Assembly (NCBI GenBank): GCA_036873755.1
Contig: JAVTVY010017374.1
Coordinates: 1 to 64,000 of the forward strand
From: Hanleya hanleyi
Taxonomy: Eukaryota > Mollusca > Polyplacophora > Lepidopleurida > Hanleyidae
Length of the DNA stretch: 64,000 bases
Reading direction: 5' to 3'
Shown piece after piece: positions 21,787-33,090 of this stretch (within the stretch, counting starts at the first letter, position 1; each line of letters opens with the position of its first letter). Below the pieces are notes generated by a model. The model saw only the letters and a list, made by a program, of their open reading frames with translations. It was not told the DNA's origin and did not search any database. The translations under genes were made by a program, and so were the position numbers.

Positions 21787-23183
21787 CCCTACCAAACTTT
21801 TATCCTATATTCGGGACGGCCAAAACGTGAGAGCTGATATTTCGCCCGCCCCCTGTACAGACCTGTTGGTCTTTGATATATGTTGGCATTGTGGGAAGTT
21901 GATGCTGGGTCGACATCGGGCCTTACAGACTAGTCTTTTGTGTTAAATGCCGTCATTTTCATTTGACGACGATACAGCTCACCAATCCCCAGTTTACGAG
22001 TTGTCACAACGATACAGCTTACCAATTACCAATATACGAGTTGTCAGAGCATTTCCATCATAGCTCTCCTGATTTGTATCTAATACCGCTTATGCCGGTG
22101 CTAGGGGCCGTGTGGTCATATCATCCAAGTTGCCACATGAACAGGTACAATAAAAGCGTACCTGAGATACAACACATATCACGAATCGCTAGATTCTTGG
22201 TATGTGCTTTAGAATAGGTTAACCAGAAGACTATACTGTGAAGTGATGCGGCTCTGTCAGTATGTCGGCACGTCTTCCCACTTCCCTTATATGTGTTGTA
22301 ATTTGTAGAATATCATATTGGGCTCGTTTTGAGCCGATTTGCATAACCTCTCGAGCAGAGGATCATGTGTAAATTTTCATCTGACGACGATACAGCTCAC
22401 CAATCCCCAGTTTACGAGTTGTCACAACGACACAGCTTACCAATTACCAATATACGAGTTGTCAGAGCATTTCCATCATAGCTCTCCTGATTTGTATCTA
22501 ATACCGCTTATGCCGGTGCTAGGGGCCGTGTGGTCATATCATCCAAGTTGCCACATGAACAGGTACAATAAAAGAGTACCTGAGATACAACACATATCAC
22601 GAATCGCTAGATTCTTGGTATGTGCTTTAGAATAGGTTAACCAGAAGACTATACTGTGAAGTGATGCGGCTCTGTCAGTATGTCGGCACGTCTTCCCACT
22701 TCCCTTATATGTGTTGTAATTTGTAGAATATCATATTGGGCTCGTTTTGAGCCGATTTGCATAACCTCTCGAGCAGAGGATCATGTGTAAATTCAAAATG
22801 ACGTTAAACCTTAATTCTCTCTCTCCTGAAAAGTGACGTTTTATAGTCATTTTTCTTCAAATTTTCAGCTCATTGGGGAGAAAAAGGAAAAACTATTTTA
22901 TTTTACATCAGACTATTATTTACTAATTTATCATGCAGTTTTTGCGAAGAAAACACATAAATGAAAAATTAAAAAAAAGTTTGACCGAAAAATCGACCAA
23001 AAATGTCTTTTTTGAAAATGACGTCACTGTGATTAAAAGCGATGATTGTTTTACATTTTTTGGTAGAGCTTGACCCAAGTGTATGGTGTGGTAAGTTTCA
23101 GCTCCATAGCTCAAGGGATAAGAGCAAAAATATTTTGGGGTCCCAGACCAGGACAGGTCCCAAATCGCCCTTGCCAGATAGGG
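21787..23183 (-). mobile_element. TTAA-flanked MITE split by a LINE-derived tandem array
   Basis: Seen: TTAA (21783-21786) followed by CCCTACC, then TTCGGGACGGCCAAAACGTG, GAGAGCTGATATTT; the match to the family stops at about 21841 and resumes at AATATCATATTGGGCTCG near 22308. It resumes a second time near 22726 and continues through TTTTTCTTCAAATTTTCAGC, AATGACGTCACTGTGA and CCAGATAGGG to TTAA (23184-23187). The element is therefore one MITE carrying an insertion that was then duplicated together with some MITE sequence. Confidence 0.7.
21842..22792 (+). repeat. LINE-derived insert with two 418-bp tandem units
   Basis: Seen: the insert begins CGCCCGCCCCCTGTACAGAC, matching the middle of the 508-bp unit at 16053-17740. 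Two units (21957-22374 and 22375-22792) follow with a 418-bp period; each pairs DTAYQLPIYELSEH-coding LINE sequence with a TAGAATATCATATTGGGC segment of the host MITE. The tandem duplication therefore arose after insertion and spans the insertion junction. Confidence 0.8.
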
Positions 23184-23344
23184 TTAACAACAAGTAGAGC
23201 TTTACGCTGACGAACGAACGAATATCGGTACATGTACTATGATGTAAGCTATATTCACCAATGATCTTGCCGATCTGTATGCCTACTCCATATACAAGAA
23301 TCACTTTTGAAAGTGTTAGAACAATCTAATATAGACCTGACCGC

Positions 23345-23905
23345 ACCAGGCGAGTCGAAACAGAACGAGACGTTTGGGGCATTAATGGTATTGGACTTGT
23401 TGCAGGAACGGTGATTCTCATCATTTGGGAGAGATATCGTATCATCTTTTCAGGTTTGAGGAAACTTGTCAAACAGGGTTATACCACCAGACGCCACCAT
23501 ACAAAGTCTCTCAAATGTTGCGATACATATCGCACACTGATAGCAAAATACGATCGTAACATGCAAGATCTCTGGTGCTAATTTCCTAACTCCTCTATAA
23601 TTCCGCTTAACCGGGGGCTAGGGGCCGTTTGAATATCATGTGTTTAACACCTCCATGTTGTTCAAGTGATCAGGCACAATCAAAGCGTGACTGAGATACA
23701 TACATAGGAAAACGACTTGGAAATTCATCTGGATAAAGAATAATGAAACCCTCATGTGTTTTTACCATTTTTATTTCATACACATTTGGTATTGGTGGTA
23801 ACTGTCATACGAAATAGGTTTTCGAATATTCTCGAGGACATTATATAGCTGAATATTTGATGTCAAATATGATGCTTGCTATTGTCTCAAATCAGATTTG
23901 GTACA
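23345..23905 (+). pseudogene. LINE reverse-transcriptase C-terminus and 3' UTR
   Basis: Seen: at about 23462-23580 the frame KLVKQGYTTRRHHTKSLKCC then DTYRTLIAKYDRNMQDLW ends in a stop, matching the RT tail at 27649-27957. The 3' UTR follows (CTAGGGGCCGTTTGAATATC, AATCAAAGCGTGACTGAGAT) to about 23900. Truncated upstream and non-functional. Confidence 0.75.
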
Positions 23906-23927
23906 CTAAGATACCTGCAATGGGATA

Positions 23928-24041
23928 TCGTCTGATCCTGTATTTATCGTCTGATCCTGTATTTATCGTCTGATCCTGTATTTATCGTCTGATCCTGTAT
24001 TTATCGTCTGATCCTGTATTTATCGTCTGATCCTGTATTTA
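23928..24041 (+). repeat. Six perfect 19-bp tandem copies
   Basis: Seen: TCGTCTGATCCTGTATTTA repeated six times with no mismatch. The lack of divergence points to a very recent expansion, in contrast to the decayed LINE just upstream. Confidence 0.97.
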
Positions 24042-24840
24042 CCCCGAGAAAAACGGAACCATGGAGGGCATTATTGTGTTCCGTATTCAGGAAACGTTAT
24101 TTCTTGTAATGAGCTGAAAATGATGTTCAAACAAAGTCATTCAGCCGCAATCGCTTTACGCTTGACCCTTTAATTATTTTATGCTTGACCCTTCAAGATT
24201 GTGCTTGACCCTTTAACCTCGGTGGAATAATCTTGCACCCTTCGTAACTATAGGTACTAAAGATCCTGTGAACACACTTCCTGCTACCTTCGACCTTTTT
24301 ATTTCATTTTGATGACAAACAGTGACAATATGATGCATATTTTAAATGTTGCAACAATCTATCTACACGTTCTGTGCTATGTTATATCAATCGAGTTATC
24401 TCCTCCCGACACTCGAAAGGCATTTATTGTCTATTCTATCATTTTGAAACTGATTTTCGCTCATTGTAAAGCTAGCACAAAATCGTAAGCACAAAAACAC
24501 AATTGATTAACAGGCCTGATTATCCGGGAAGAGTATGGTCTTCACAGTATTCACAGTTCTATTCCATGACCAGTTACAGTTAGTGGAATCGGCATGGTTT
24601 CTTGTCACCATCTTTGAAACTTCTGATGATATCTCCTGATAATCTCTAATTAAGAATATGTTTGAACCAGGCTGCCCCGCAAAACTTCAAAGTCTTTTGA
24701 TGAACGAACGGCTTAATATATTACATTCTATGTTTACCCCCGTGAATCCGTCTCAAAATCGACTGTCGTCAACTGTGTTTACACTCGGGAACAGTCCAAT
24801 TTTGACTCGCTTCACAGAGAAAACTGCTTGTATAAATTCT
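24042..24840. other. Unassigned stretch with three GCTTGACCCTT motifs
   Basis: TGCTTGACCCTT or CGCTTGACCCTT occurs at about 24159, 24182 and 24203, an imperfect short repeat. Nothing else supported. Confidence 0.5.
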
Positions 24841-25360
24841 CGAACAATCTTAATCAACGTCACAAAGCAATATTGCAAAAACTTATAAAACAGGGCTATA
24901 CCATCAAGCACCTCCACTCAAAGTTTCTCAAATTTGGCGATATATATCACAATAGCAAAATACGAGCGTAGCGTGCAAGACCTATGTCATTACGTTTCGT
25001 AACTTGTGTCTAATTCCGCTAGAGGCCGTATGAACCCATGTATTTCAAAATCCTCATGGTGCTCATATGAACAGTCACAATTAAAGCGTGATTGAGATAC
25101 ATCATATTCTAGATGACGACTTTACAACGAACATCATATGTATTAAGAAAACTGATCAGCGATGCGAATTTTTGGAACATCATGATGTCTTGTCGGCATC
25201 ATTGAAAAGTGTTGGCCGCTTCTCTATCTTTTTGATTTTGGTGCTAATCCTGTTGTATGGAATATGGAAAAGGCTTTTGGATTATGGACGCGGATATTCT
25301 TTAATGAACGGTTGAATCATGAATGACGTACCAGACGCTTGTAATTATCATTTCTTAAAC
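24841..25360 (+). pseudogene. LINE reverse-transcriptase C-terminus and 3' UTR
   Basis: Seen: NLNQRHKAILQKLIKQGYTI then KHLHSKFLKFGD is readable at about 24846-24940, after which a small deletion shifts frame (KIRA... follows). The 3' UTR contains TTATGGACGCGGATATTCTT and ends GAATGACGTACCAGACGC then TTGTAATTATC. Truncated and inactive. Confidence 0.75.
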
Positions 25361-27244
25361 CTGCTCTCAAATTAAACATTTCAAATCTTTAAGCGTATAT
25401 TTCGGTAAATTCATGAACAAAAGTTATCGGTTTCACCGACGCCGATAACTGCTTCCCAACATTTCAAAAACCCAGAAAAAATACTAAATGCTCCTGCGAG
25501 GGCACGAGCCAAGCCTTCGCTTAAGGTCAACGAGACGCACGTTCGGGATGCGTCCTGAGCCCACCTGGGCTATGGTCTGTTTTCATTTTGATAGAAAAAG
25601 TATTTTGAGAAATAATCCAAATGAACCATTGAAATATTAGGATAACTACTCCGTCGCCCGTAGAAATTGAACCCCCACAACTAATTCCAGTGTGAAGTGA
25701 TTGTGAAAACAACCTAAGATTGTCTTCCTATATATGACTGCACTAATTCGAACCAATTGGTCTACATGATCACCATACAAGTGTAATGGACCAGAAATAA
25801 ACAGAAAACAATGAACAGAATTCTGTACAACAACCTAAACCCCCGACTATCGGTCATCAATTTTGAGAGCTCCTGTACGTCACAGTGCTAAATTTGCACA
25901 AGTATTGATTATCAGAAGTGAATCCCATCTCTCAGACATGCTCATCGGAAATCATCAGTTCCTGATAGCGGTAGGGAAGAAAATTGTGTTTGTCTCCTTG
26001 CCATATTAAGTAGGCTTTATCTGTAGTTTTCGAAGACTGTGTTAATAATATCCGTGGATGAGAGCTCGGTCGCCCCCGCCTGTGATAACCGCTTACGTTG
26101 ATCAGCTATTTGCGACCTAAGAGCTCCTTTGTCAGTTCAAAAAAATTAACAATGGTGTTTGCAAAGTAACAAGACATACCTTCGTCATGAACCACAAACA
26201 CGGGAAGAGGTAAAGTACTGATAACTGATTATTTCACTAGGAATACCCACTCTTTTAATGTTGCGTTAATGTTGCGTTTAATTAATTAAATTAATAAGGC
26301 TAGCAGATGTGTTATATGTTTATCGACCGTTACTGATTACAGCGAATTCACAATTCATCAAATCTTGGATACAACTTATTCCGATGAATCGTAGTATTTA
26401 TAATTTTGAAACAATACCTGGAAGTGTTCGCGATTACCACAATATGGCTCATATCTACATTCGATGCATGTAAACTGGCACCCAACAGGTGGGGGCTCTA
26501 GGAAATTTCCCATTTGTTTGTTCATTCCCTATAACGGCCATAAGAAGCCGCAAGGCTTTCTTCACTTCCGCTACATACAAGGGAAGTTTCTTTGTTAATA
26601 TAGTTGCTTAATAGTGGGCGTCAGGTCAAACATTCACTATTCGGAAGTCTTCCACAAGAAAATGTTCAGGTCAATAATCGAAAAGCCTTTTTCGTAGGAC
26701 AGATTTTTGATTAATAATAATTATCAATCATAAGGATAATTTTAAATATCTAAGTGAAATTCGGTACCCAAATGTGACCGCGGCATTTACGTTTCCCAAT
26801 CGGTACAAATTGTGCACCCCAAATGAAAGTTTTTCTGTTATCTTACGGATACGATTATAACAGTAATTTTGTTATTATAATCATGCGAAAGGCCATTGCT
26901 TCTTCACCTTAGATGGTTTGAAAAACTTGTCGAAGTCAAAACAGTCGTCAGACAGACATGGCTTGTTTAAGTAGACTCATTCAAACCATAGGCTACCCGA
27001 AATTACCTACTTTGCTTTTCCGTTATGGAACTCATAGTTGTAATTTCACAGCCAAGCCCGGGTATAGAAAAAATGTAATACAATAATAATGTGCTTCCCA
27101 AACTTTCCAAAACCAAGATCACTTGTATAACATTTGCTGAATGAGAAGAATTGGACTTGGCAATGTTTTTAATGAACCATGCAAAAAGTCGTATACTCAA
27201 GAGAAGAGATAGAGATCTGGAAAAGGGGTGCACTCCTTGGAATA
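25361..27244. other. Unassigned stretch
   Basis: No ORF of interest, tandem array or inverted repeat was recognised in this 1.9 kb. A small TTAATGTTGCG duplication lies near 26258-26280. Confidence 0.5.
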
Positions 27245-27248
27245 TTTA

Positions 27249-27975
27249 TAATACAAGCGTCTAGTCCGTCATTCAATATTCAACCGTAGTTCATTAAAGA
27301 ATTTCCGCGTCCATAATCCAAAGACCTAATTCTTATAATAATATTAGCACCAAATTAAAAGGATAAATCATAGTATACATAGAACTAAGCTAATTTCCTG
27401 CAAGACAGAAGCGGTCAACAGTTTTCAATGATGCCAGCAAGACATCATGATGTTCCAAAAATATCAAATCCGTATCGCTGATCTGTATTCTTAATCCATA
27501 TAATATACGTTGTAAAGTCGTTATCTAGAGTATGATGTATCTCAGTCACGCTTTGATTGTGACTGTCCATATGAACACTGCGAGGATCTTGAAATACATA
27601 GGTTCATACGGCTCCTATAGCCCCGGGTTAAGCGGAATTAGACACAAGTTACGAAACGTACCGCCATAGATCTTGCACGCTACGCTCGTATTTTGCTATC
27701 AGCATGCGATATGTATCGCCAAATTTGAAGAACTTCGAGTGGAGGCGCTTGATGATATAGCCCTGTTTTACAAGTTTCTGCAATAACGTGTTGTGACGTT
27801 GATTAAAATCGTCACGTTTAACACGGGATCTAGCAAATGCTACTAAGCGAGATATGTATACGCCATATGCAGGTCCTTCTGGTATATTACTGTCCAGAAA
27901 GGGATAGTTTACGATGTCGAAATTGTAATCATCTCTTTTGTCATAAGGTATTGACATACAGTTCTGCCAAACATG
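27249..27975 (-). mobile_element. LINE 3' end, longest copy of family A
   Basis: Seen on the minus strand: an RT C-terminal frame (27649-27957) followed by about 400 bp of 3' UTR ending at the shared terminus (its complement ACAAGCGTCTAGTCCGTCAT begins at about 27253). This copy gives the best template for the other fragments near 3786, 6849, 15720, 23345, 24841, 30270, 31345, 32165, 36540 and 48370. No poly(A) tail follows the terminus. Confidence 0.8.
27649..27957 (-). pseudogene. Non-LTR retrotransposon RT C-terminal fragment
   Basis: Seen: 102 codons reading MSIPYDKRDDYNFDIVNYPF, then LDSNIPEGPAYGVYISRLVA and FARSRV, then LLQKLVKQGYIIKRLHSKFF, ending GDTYRMLIAKYERSVQDLW and a stop. The KRDDFxFxIVNxPFLxxNIP and AYGVYISQLIRFAR patterns are those of the region just after the RT catalytic core in LINE proteins that I know from invertebrate genomes. 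The YxDD catalytic motif is not included; the upstream part is missing, so this is a 5'-truncated dead copy. The true start would be far upstream; the Met shown is internal. Confidence 0.85.
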
Positions 27976-28079
27976 ACATAGATATTATCAACGGGAAACC
28001 CAAGCAACTCTATAAGGAAAGAAACATATAACTTAACCTTTCAAATTACATCGATACTTTTCGCTCATCAAACAAAATT

Positions 28080-28715
28080 TTGAAACAAACTCTAAACACT
28101 AAATTAACAGACACATTCAACGAGATACTTCTAGAAGGTACATCACCAGACAGCAAACTTAGAACATATGGTCAAATTAAAACCAAACTAGAATTGTCCC
28201 CCTATCTCCTCGTTCTAAAATTTAAGGAATATTCCTCGACTATTACACCAGCGGAATATTCCTTAAAATTCAATAAGTAATATTCCGTAGCATGTTTTGG
28301 AATTTCCTTAACATGGTAAGGAATACTGTTGTGTTGAGGAATATTCCGCTGGTGTAATAGTCGGGGAATATTCTTTAAATTTTTAAGGATTTTTTTTTTC
28401 TGTGTAACCGCCCTTAGATTAAGTACTACTGACTTGGAAATAGAAAAAGGAAGTTATTCTAAGACACCTTTACCATGTCGGCTTTGTAAACATTGTACCC
28501 TTAACAAAATTGAAGATGAGTGGCACTTCCTCCTTGAATGCCCTCTCTACAAACCACAAAGGCGGCAAGTAATGCGTACTATAATACAACTTGAACCTTC
28601 TGTTCTTGATCTAAGTTTGCATGATATATTTAAATTATTTCTTAATCCTTCACCAGAGCTATATATTGCTATTGGTAGATTTATTTATTGTTGCTTTCAA
28701 ATAAGAAAGCTTTAG
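28080..28715 (+). pseudogene. LINE C-terminal zinc-knuckle domain, interrupted
   Basis: Seen: the first part reads KQTLNTKLTDTFNEILLEGT then LRTYGQIKTKLELSPYLLVL; after the insertion it resumes RLSTTDLEIEKGSYS, then CRLCKHCTLNKIEDEWHFLL, ECPLYKPQRRQ and stops at 28715. C-x2-C followed by DE-xHFLLECPLY is the typical C-terminal Cys/His motif of LINE ORF2 proteins in lophotrochozoans. The interrupting palindrome at 28217-28390 adds stop codons. The gene is dead. Confidence 0.85.
28217..28390. mobile_element. Palindromic MITE inserted in a LINE frame
   Basis: Seen: a left arm AAATTTAAGGAATATTCCTC, GACTATTACACCAGCGGAAT pairs with the right arm ATTCCGCTGGTGTAATAGTC, GGGGAATATTCTTTAAATTT. Arms are about 50 bp, the loop about 55 bp with further AAGGAAT/ATTCC motifs. 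The LINE protein reads on either side, which fixes it as an insertion. A clear target duplication was not resolved. Confidence 0.8.
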
Positions 28716-28990
28716 TGTATATAACTTATACTACAACAGTGGACTTAATATATATACTCTATTTTTTGTCATCTTTATCCTTCCAAGTGTTACCACTGAA
28801 CTGACTGAAAGTGGCATGCCATAACCACTCCCTCTCTTATAAGATCATATGTTGGTGTTATATTTATTTATTTATTTATTTATCTATTTATTTGTTGGTG
28901 TACCTTGTCCCATGAGGGCTAATACATGTTTTCATGTATATTTATTCGGTACAATAAATTCAAATTGAAAATTGAAATTGAATATATATA

Positions 28991-29680
28991 TCTTACATGC
29001 GGCAGGATATAGGTAATCAGTTTTATTGAACACCGAGATCACCAATTAACCAGGATTCTGGTCTGTTCTTTTTTCTCTAGAAAGTAGAGAAGTCCCGAGT
29101 CGATACGTGTGTGTATCGTATGTGTCCTTTCGTATTAATCTCTTTCATGACACATTTGAGTTTTTAGTATCCAAATACGTTCAACCGCTGCTATGAAAAA
29201 TATATGAAATATGTCCTTACACATCAGTCATCTTGGAATTGATATTATTTTCAATTGGGTAGAGATCCAAGATAAATCGCCAAATGTTCATGATGTATGC
29301 ACCTACTAGGACTAGATTTGCATTTTATTACAAACTTTATATGCTGATATATGTATTCAGCAGATGTGAGACGCTACGCATAGAAGCTCTGAACAGTTAT
29401 AATTAAGGTTACATCGCCGCTTCAGAATTACTGACGTATCGTTCTAATTGAAAATGCATCATACAATTTCTGTTCTGAGAGAGACGGCTCTATAACTGTT
29501 CTTTTTGAAAAGGTCATTCCAACAGGTTGATGTCATGATGGTCGATATCCTTCAGTCCCACAGTTTTATCAGAAACAATCTTATAGATGTGATATAGAGA
29601 AAATATAAGCAGTGTGGTGTTATTGATTTATGGATTGCAGCAAGCTCCTCGCGGCACGACGTCATTCGTTTGACAATGTT
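28991..29680. other. Unassigned stretch
   Basis: AT-rich and without supported features. Confidence 0.5.
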
Positions 29681-29870
29681 CATTCGGTAAGTAGGAAAAT
29701 CGAAAGTACCTAGTATGCGTTTAAGAGATTGCTGCGCCCTATTCCGTGATGGAACCAATCTTGGTAATTGTATAGCCAAGACCGTTCGCGTATCAAATCT
29801 ATGTCGTTATGTAATATAATAATGATGCGTTTCCCAAACTGCATATAATGTGAATGAGACATATTTTATA
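29681..29870. repeat. Dispersed repeat, copy of 21590-21765
   Basis: Seen: GCGTTTAAGAGATTGC, TTCCGTGATGGAACCAATC, TTGGTAATTGTATAGCC and TATGTCGTTATGTAATATAA match the 21590 copy in order; a third partial copy is at 32085-32150. The 75-codon minus-strand frame here is part of the repeat. Confidence 0.45.
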
Positions 29871-31299
29871 TGAAAATCCTATCTGGCAAAGGGTGGTATA
29901 CTTCGATATAACATATCCTCGCAAACCATGCATCGCCAAATATATATACAAATGTACACACATAGTATATACTGTTTTAGAATGTAAAGTGCCCGCATCA
30001 ACATTTTCTGCGTGACGCTTTGCGACGTCATATACTATTTTAGAAGTTTTATCGCCCTGTGACGACCCATTGAACCCCCTTTCACGCTATCTGAAGTCAT
30101 TTTAGTCATTTCCCATTTTCACCCTGATCGCCAGACCGAATGGAAGATTCTAATAATATTGGGCCCTATAGAAATGAAAGACTTTGCGACTTGAAAAGCT
30201 TTCGGCAAATGTTGTAGGTGATCATGATATTCCGTTTATCGAACAATTAAAATTACGCTACTACCTCTTTAAATAATTTCCGCGTCCATAATCCCGATGG
30301 TCGAAAAAGGCGTTTAATCCAGCATTGTCTATGGATTTTGCTTTAGCATCATTCCGCTAAGAGCGATTGGTGCTTACACAATTATTTTCATCTGGTTGGT
30401 CCACAAGTACATCACAACATCACAACTCTTTGATTGATTATCTAACTCTTCTTAGAGGCGAGCAGCATCGTTCCTGGTCGATTACATTTCCCAATCAATT
30501 GTCGTCCCCAGCTGCCCTACTGCTTACAGTTTTTGGTCGGTGTAAATCCTCATTTGATGAAAATAGGCAAGAAACTCGCTCACTCCGCTCTCCGACGTAA
30601 CACAAAATCGGGCTATCAGAAACTGCAGTATCCCTTCAGACCATAGCGTGTGTTTATGTTTTCAAGGTGTCAACACCTACCCTGAAGAGTTACTGCTGCA
30701 TCGTCCATTCGGCCTTTTCCGTATATTTACCGATGATGAGTAAAGCACCATTTTCATAGTACTTACAACTTATTAAAAAAAATGATACTTGACGAATTGC
30801 TCTGTCGTGAGAAGTCGCAAATTAGTCCACCAAAAAACTCTTGCGAGCATGTAATGATTTGGATATGTTTAGAAAATCAGCAACTGAATATCAGAAGCTC
30901 CATTCAGAGGAAGCAACCCATTCAGCCATGGGTCAGTCATTCGGGTGACAGTTACATGCCCTGGTGCCAGGATCTAACCGAGATACGTAAACGTCATAGC
31001 GTCCGAGAATAATTCGTGGTCATTGATTTCTTTTGATTACGATATACAGTCAGGATATTGACTTGAGAAGTCCTAGGACTACCTACTAAGATTACGCCGC
31101 CCTACATGTACAGGTATGTTTCCACCCCCATTTCCTATTATCGGTCACCCATTACTGTTATTTTTCATTACCAGTATTTAATGAAGCGTTCCTTGGTTTA
31201 TTCATTTAATAAGTAATGAATGCATTGTATCACATTGACTCAATAAGGCATTGATCTCCGTGGAGTTATTTGACCACCGGCCTTAAAAGGAATGTATGA
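29871..31299. other. Mostly unassigned, with a small minus-strand LINE fragment
   Basis: About 30265-30335 holds AATTTCCGCGTCCATAATCC, matching the complement of the family A 3' UTR. The rest shows no supported gene; short frames at 30367-30600 and 30782-31012 have no recognisable motif. Confidence 0.5.
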
Positions 31300-31862
31300 T
31301 TAACCATAACAGGTCTCTACCAAGCTTCGGAACGACAAAATTTGATAGCTGATACTCTTTAATGGACGACGGCTGAATTATGAATGACGGACTAGACGCT
31401 TGTAATCCGTAACTTTGTACATTATCATATTGGGGTCATTTTGAGCAAATTTGCATAACCTCCAGAGCAGAGAATCATGAATAAATTCAAAAGGGATGTT
31501 TTCGTCATTTTTCTTCGAAGTTCCGCATTTTTCGCGAGGAAAATTGGACAAAAAATATTTTATTTCACATCAGATCATTATTTACTTATTTATATTGCAG
31601 ATTTTGCTAAGAAATTACATGCATAAAATCGAAAAATTCGACCGAGAAATCGACAAATAATACATTTTTGAAATTGACGTCACTGGGACGTCATCAAGGT
31701 GGGCATCTTGGGTTTCTTTCACATTTTCTGGTAGAGCTTGACCCAAGTTATAGTGTGGTAAGTTTCAGCAACTTACCTAAAGGGATAAGGAAAATACTTT
31801 GAGGGAGAACGAAATGCCCCACCTACCTCGACAGGTCCTAAACCGCTCCAGCCAGGTAGACT
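31300..31862 (-). mobile_element. TTAA-type MITE with a nested LINE 3' terminus
   Basis: Seen: CTTCGGAACGACAAAATTTG, ATAGCTGATA is followed by a LINE terminus (about 31346-31405: TCTTTAATGGACGACGGC through GACTAGACGCTTGTAATC), then the MITE resumes ATTATCATATTGGGGTCAT, passes TGACGTCACTGGGACGTCAT and AAGGTGGGCATCTTGG and ends GCCAGGTAGACTGA. Flanking TTAA sites have decayed. Confidence 0.7.
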
Positions 31863-32164
31863 GATCCATACATAAATACCTCAAAATCAATACTTCAAAA
31901 TTTAAATCGTCGTTAACCAAAGGCAGAACCACATTTGAAAACAAAGGAGGAAGCATGAAGCCTCTGTTGTAGAGGATTGTATAACCGTCCTGTATCAACC
32001 CCAATACAATCAGAGTGATGGCGTTGTGGATTTAAGAAAGCTTCCCGGCGTTAAAAGTCGTTAAAAACTGTTTACATATACTTTGCTTTTAAGAGATTGC
32101 GGTGCGGTGCGGCAGTGATGGAACTAATCATACTAATAGCTAGGTGACGTATATCATTCTTGTG

Positions 32165-32590
32165 ACGACTGCAATCAACGCTACAAAACAGGAGAAACTA
32201 AGTTAGATAAGCTACTTCAGCAAACGCTTTCACTCAACGTCTCACGAATTTGGTGATAAATATCACAGATTGATAGCAAGTACGTGCGTCTAGTCCGCAA
32301 TTCAATATTCAGCCGTCGTCCATTAAAGAATCAAAGTATATATTAACATATATAAGCTACTTTTCTGCGGGAGAAGAGCGGTCAATATTTTCAATGACGA
32401 CGGTAAGACATCACGCTGTTCCGTAAATATCAAATCCGTATCGCTGATCAGAGTCATAATCCAAACGATTTTCGTTTTAAAGTTGCTATCCAGAGAATGG
32501 TGTATCTCAGTCACGCTTTCATATGAACAATATCGAGATATTGAAGTACATGGGTTCAGCCCCCGGTTGATTCGGCAAGCATGGAACAAT
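32165..32590. mobile_element. Chimeric LINE family A fragments in opposite orientation
   Basis: Seen: 32165-32283 resembles plus-strand RT C-terminus (AACGCTACAAAACAGG through GGTGATAAATATCACAGATT, GATAGCAAGTACG). At 32284 the sequence switches to the complement of the 3' terminus (TGCGTCTAGTCCGCAATTCA) and runs through minus-strand 3' UTR to about 32590. Inverted 3' ends like this arise by twin priming, inversion or two insertions. Confidence 0.65.
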
Positions 32591-32599
32591 TAAATTATG

Positions 32600-33090
32600 T
32601 TTGGGTGAGATTGCGGACATGACGCGTCATTTCCGGCGTTTACTGTGGAGTAAATAATAGGCGTCATCTAGTTTGGCATTTGTGGAGCACATGTGGTCTT
32701 GAGAAGATATCACCAACTAGATGCATACACGAATAAAATCAATTCTAACATGCTCCACGTTATAGCCGTGCGCTGATTGGTCCAGATCTCAAAACATACG
32801 AAGATTATCACACGATAATCTTCATTTGTTTGTTGTGATCCGTTTCATTCACGTGCCGAACTGGTGACGTCTCATTCTTGTGACCCAGTACCACAAAACT
32901 GAGCGACGATTGGTTCATTCACTGCGCAGTGGGCGGAGTTCACACAGCTGCAGCTCGTGAACGGACAGCACGAGAGAGCATGGCATGCAAACCAGTCACG
33001 AAATTCTCGCATCAAAACGGGATAAGTTTGCAGAAAATTTGCCATTCCGCTTATGAAATGAGGAAGTATCTATCATTGTGCATGTTAGAA
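32600..33090. other. More GC-rich patch with a small palindrome and promoter-like motifs
   Basis: Seen: GAAGATTATCACACGATAAT then CTTC is a short inverted repeat at about 32800-32824. Downstream, ATTGG (about 32909), TGCGCAG and GGGCGGAG (about 32931-32938) lie close together. The combination could mark a promoter or be chance; no gene follows that I can recognise. Confidence 0.3.

Larger units (their letters stand above)
27976..28990 (+). mobile_element. LINE family B, 3' portion, with nested palindrome
   Basis: Seen: a broken C-terminal frame (28080-28216 and about 28412-28715) followed by a 3' UTR with a TTTA microsatellite (28861-28893) and the tail GTACAATAAATTCAAATTGA, AAATTGAAATTGAA. 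Short 3' repeats of this type replace poly(A) in several LINE clades. It lies tail-away from family A, so the two RT fragments are divergently arranged around 27960-27980. Confidence 0.8.
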
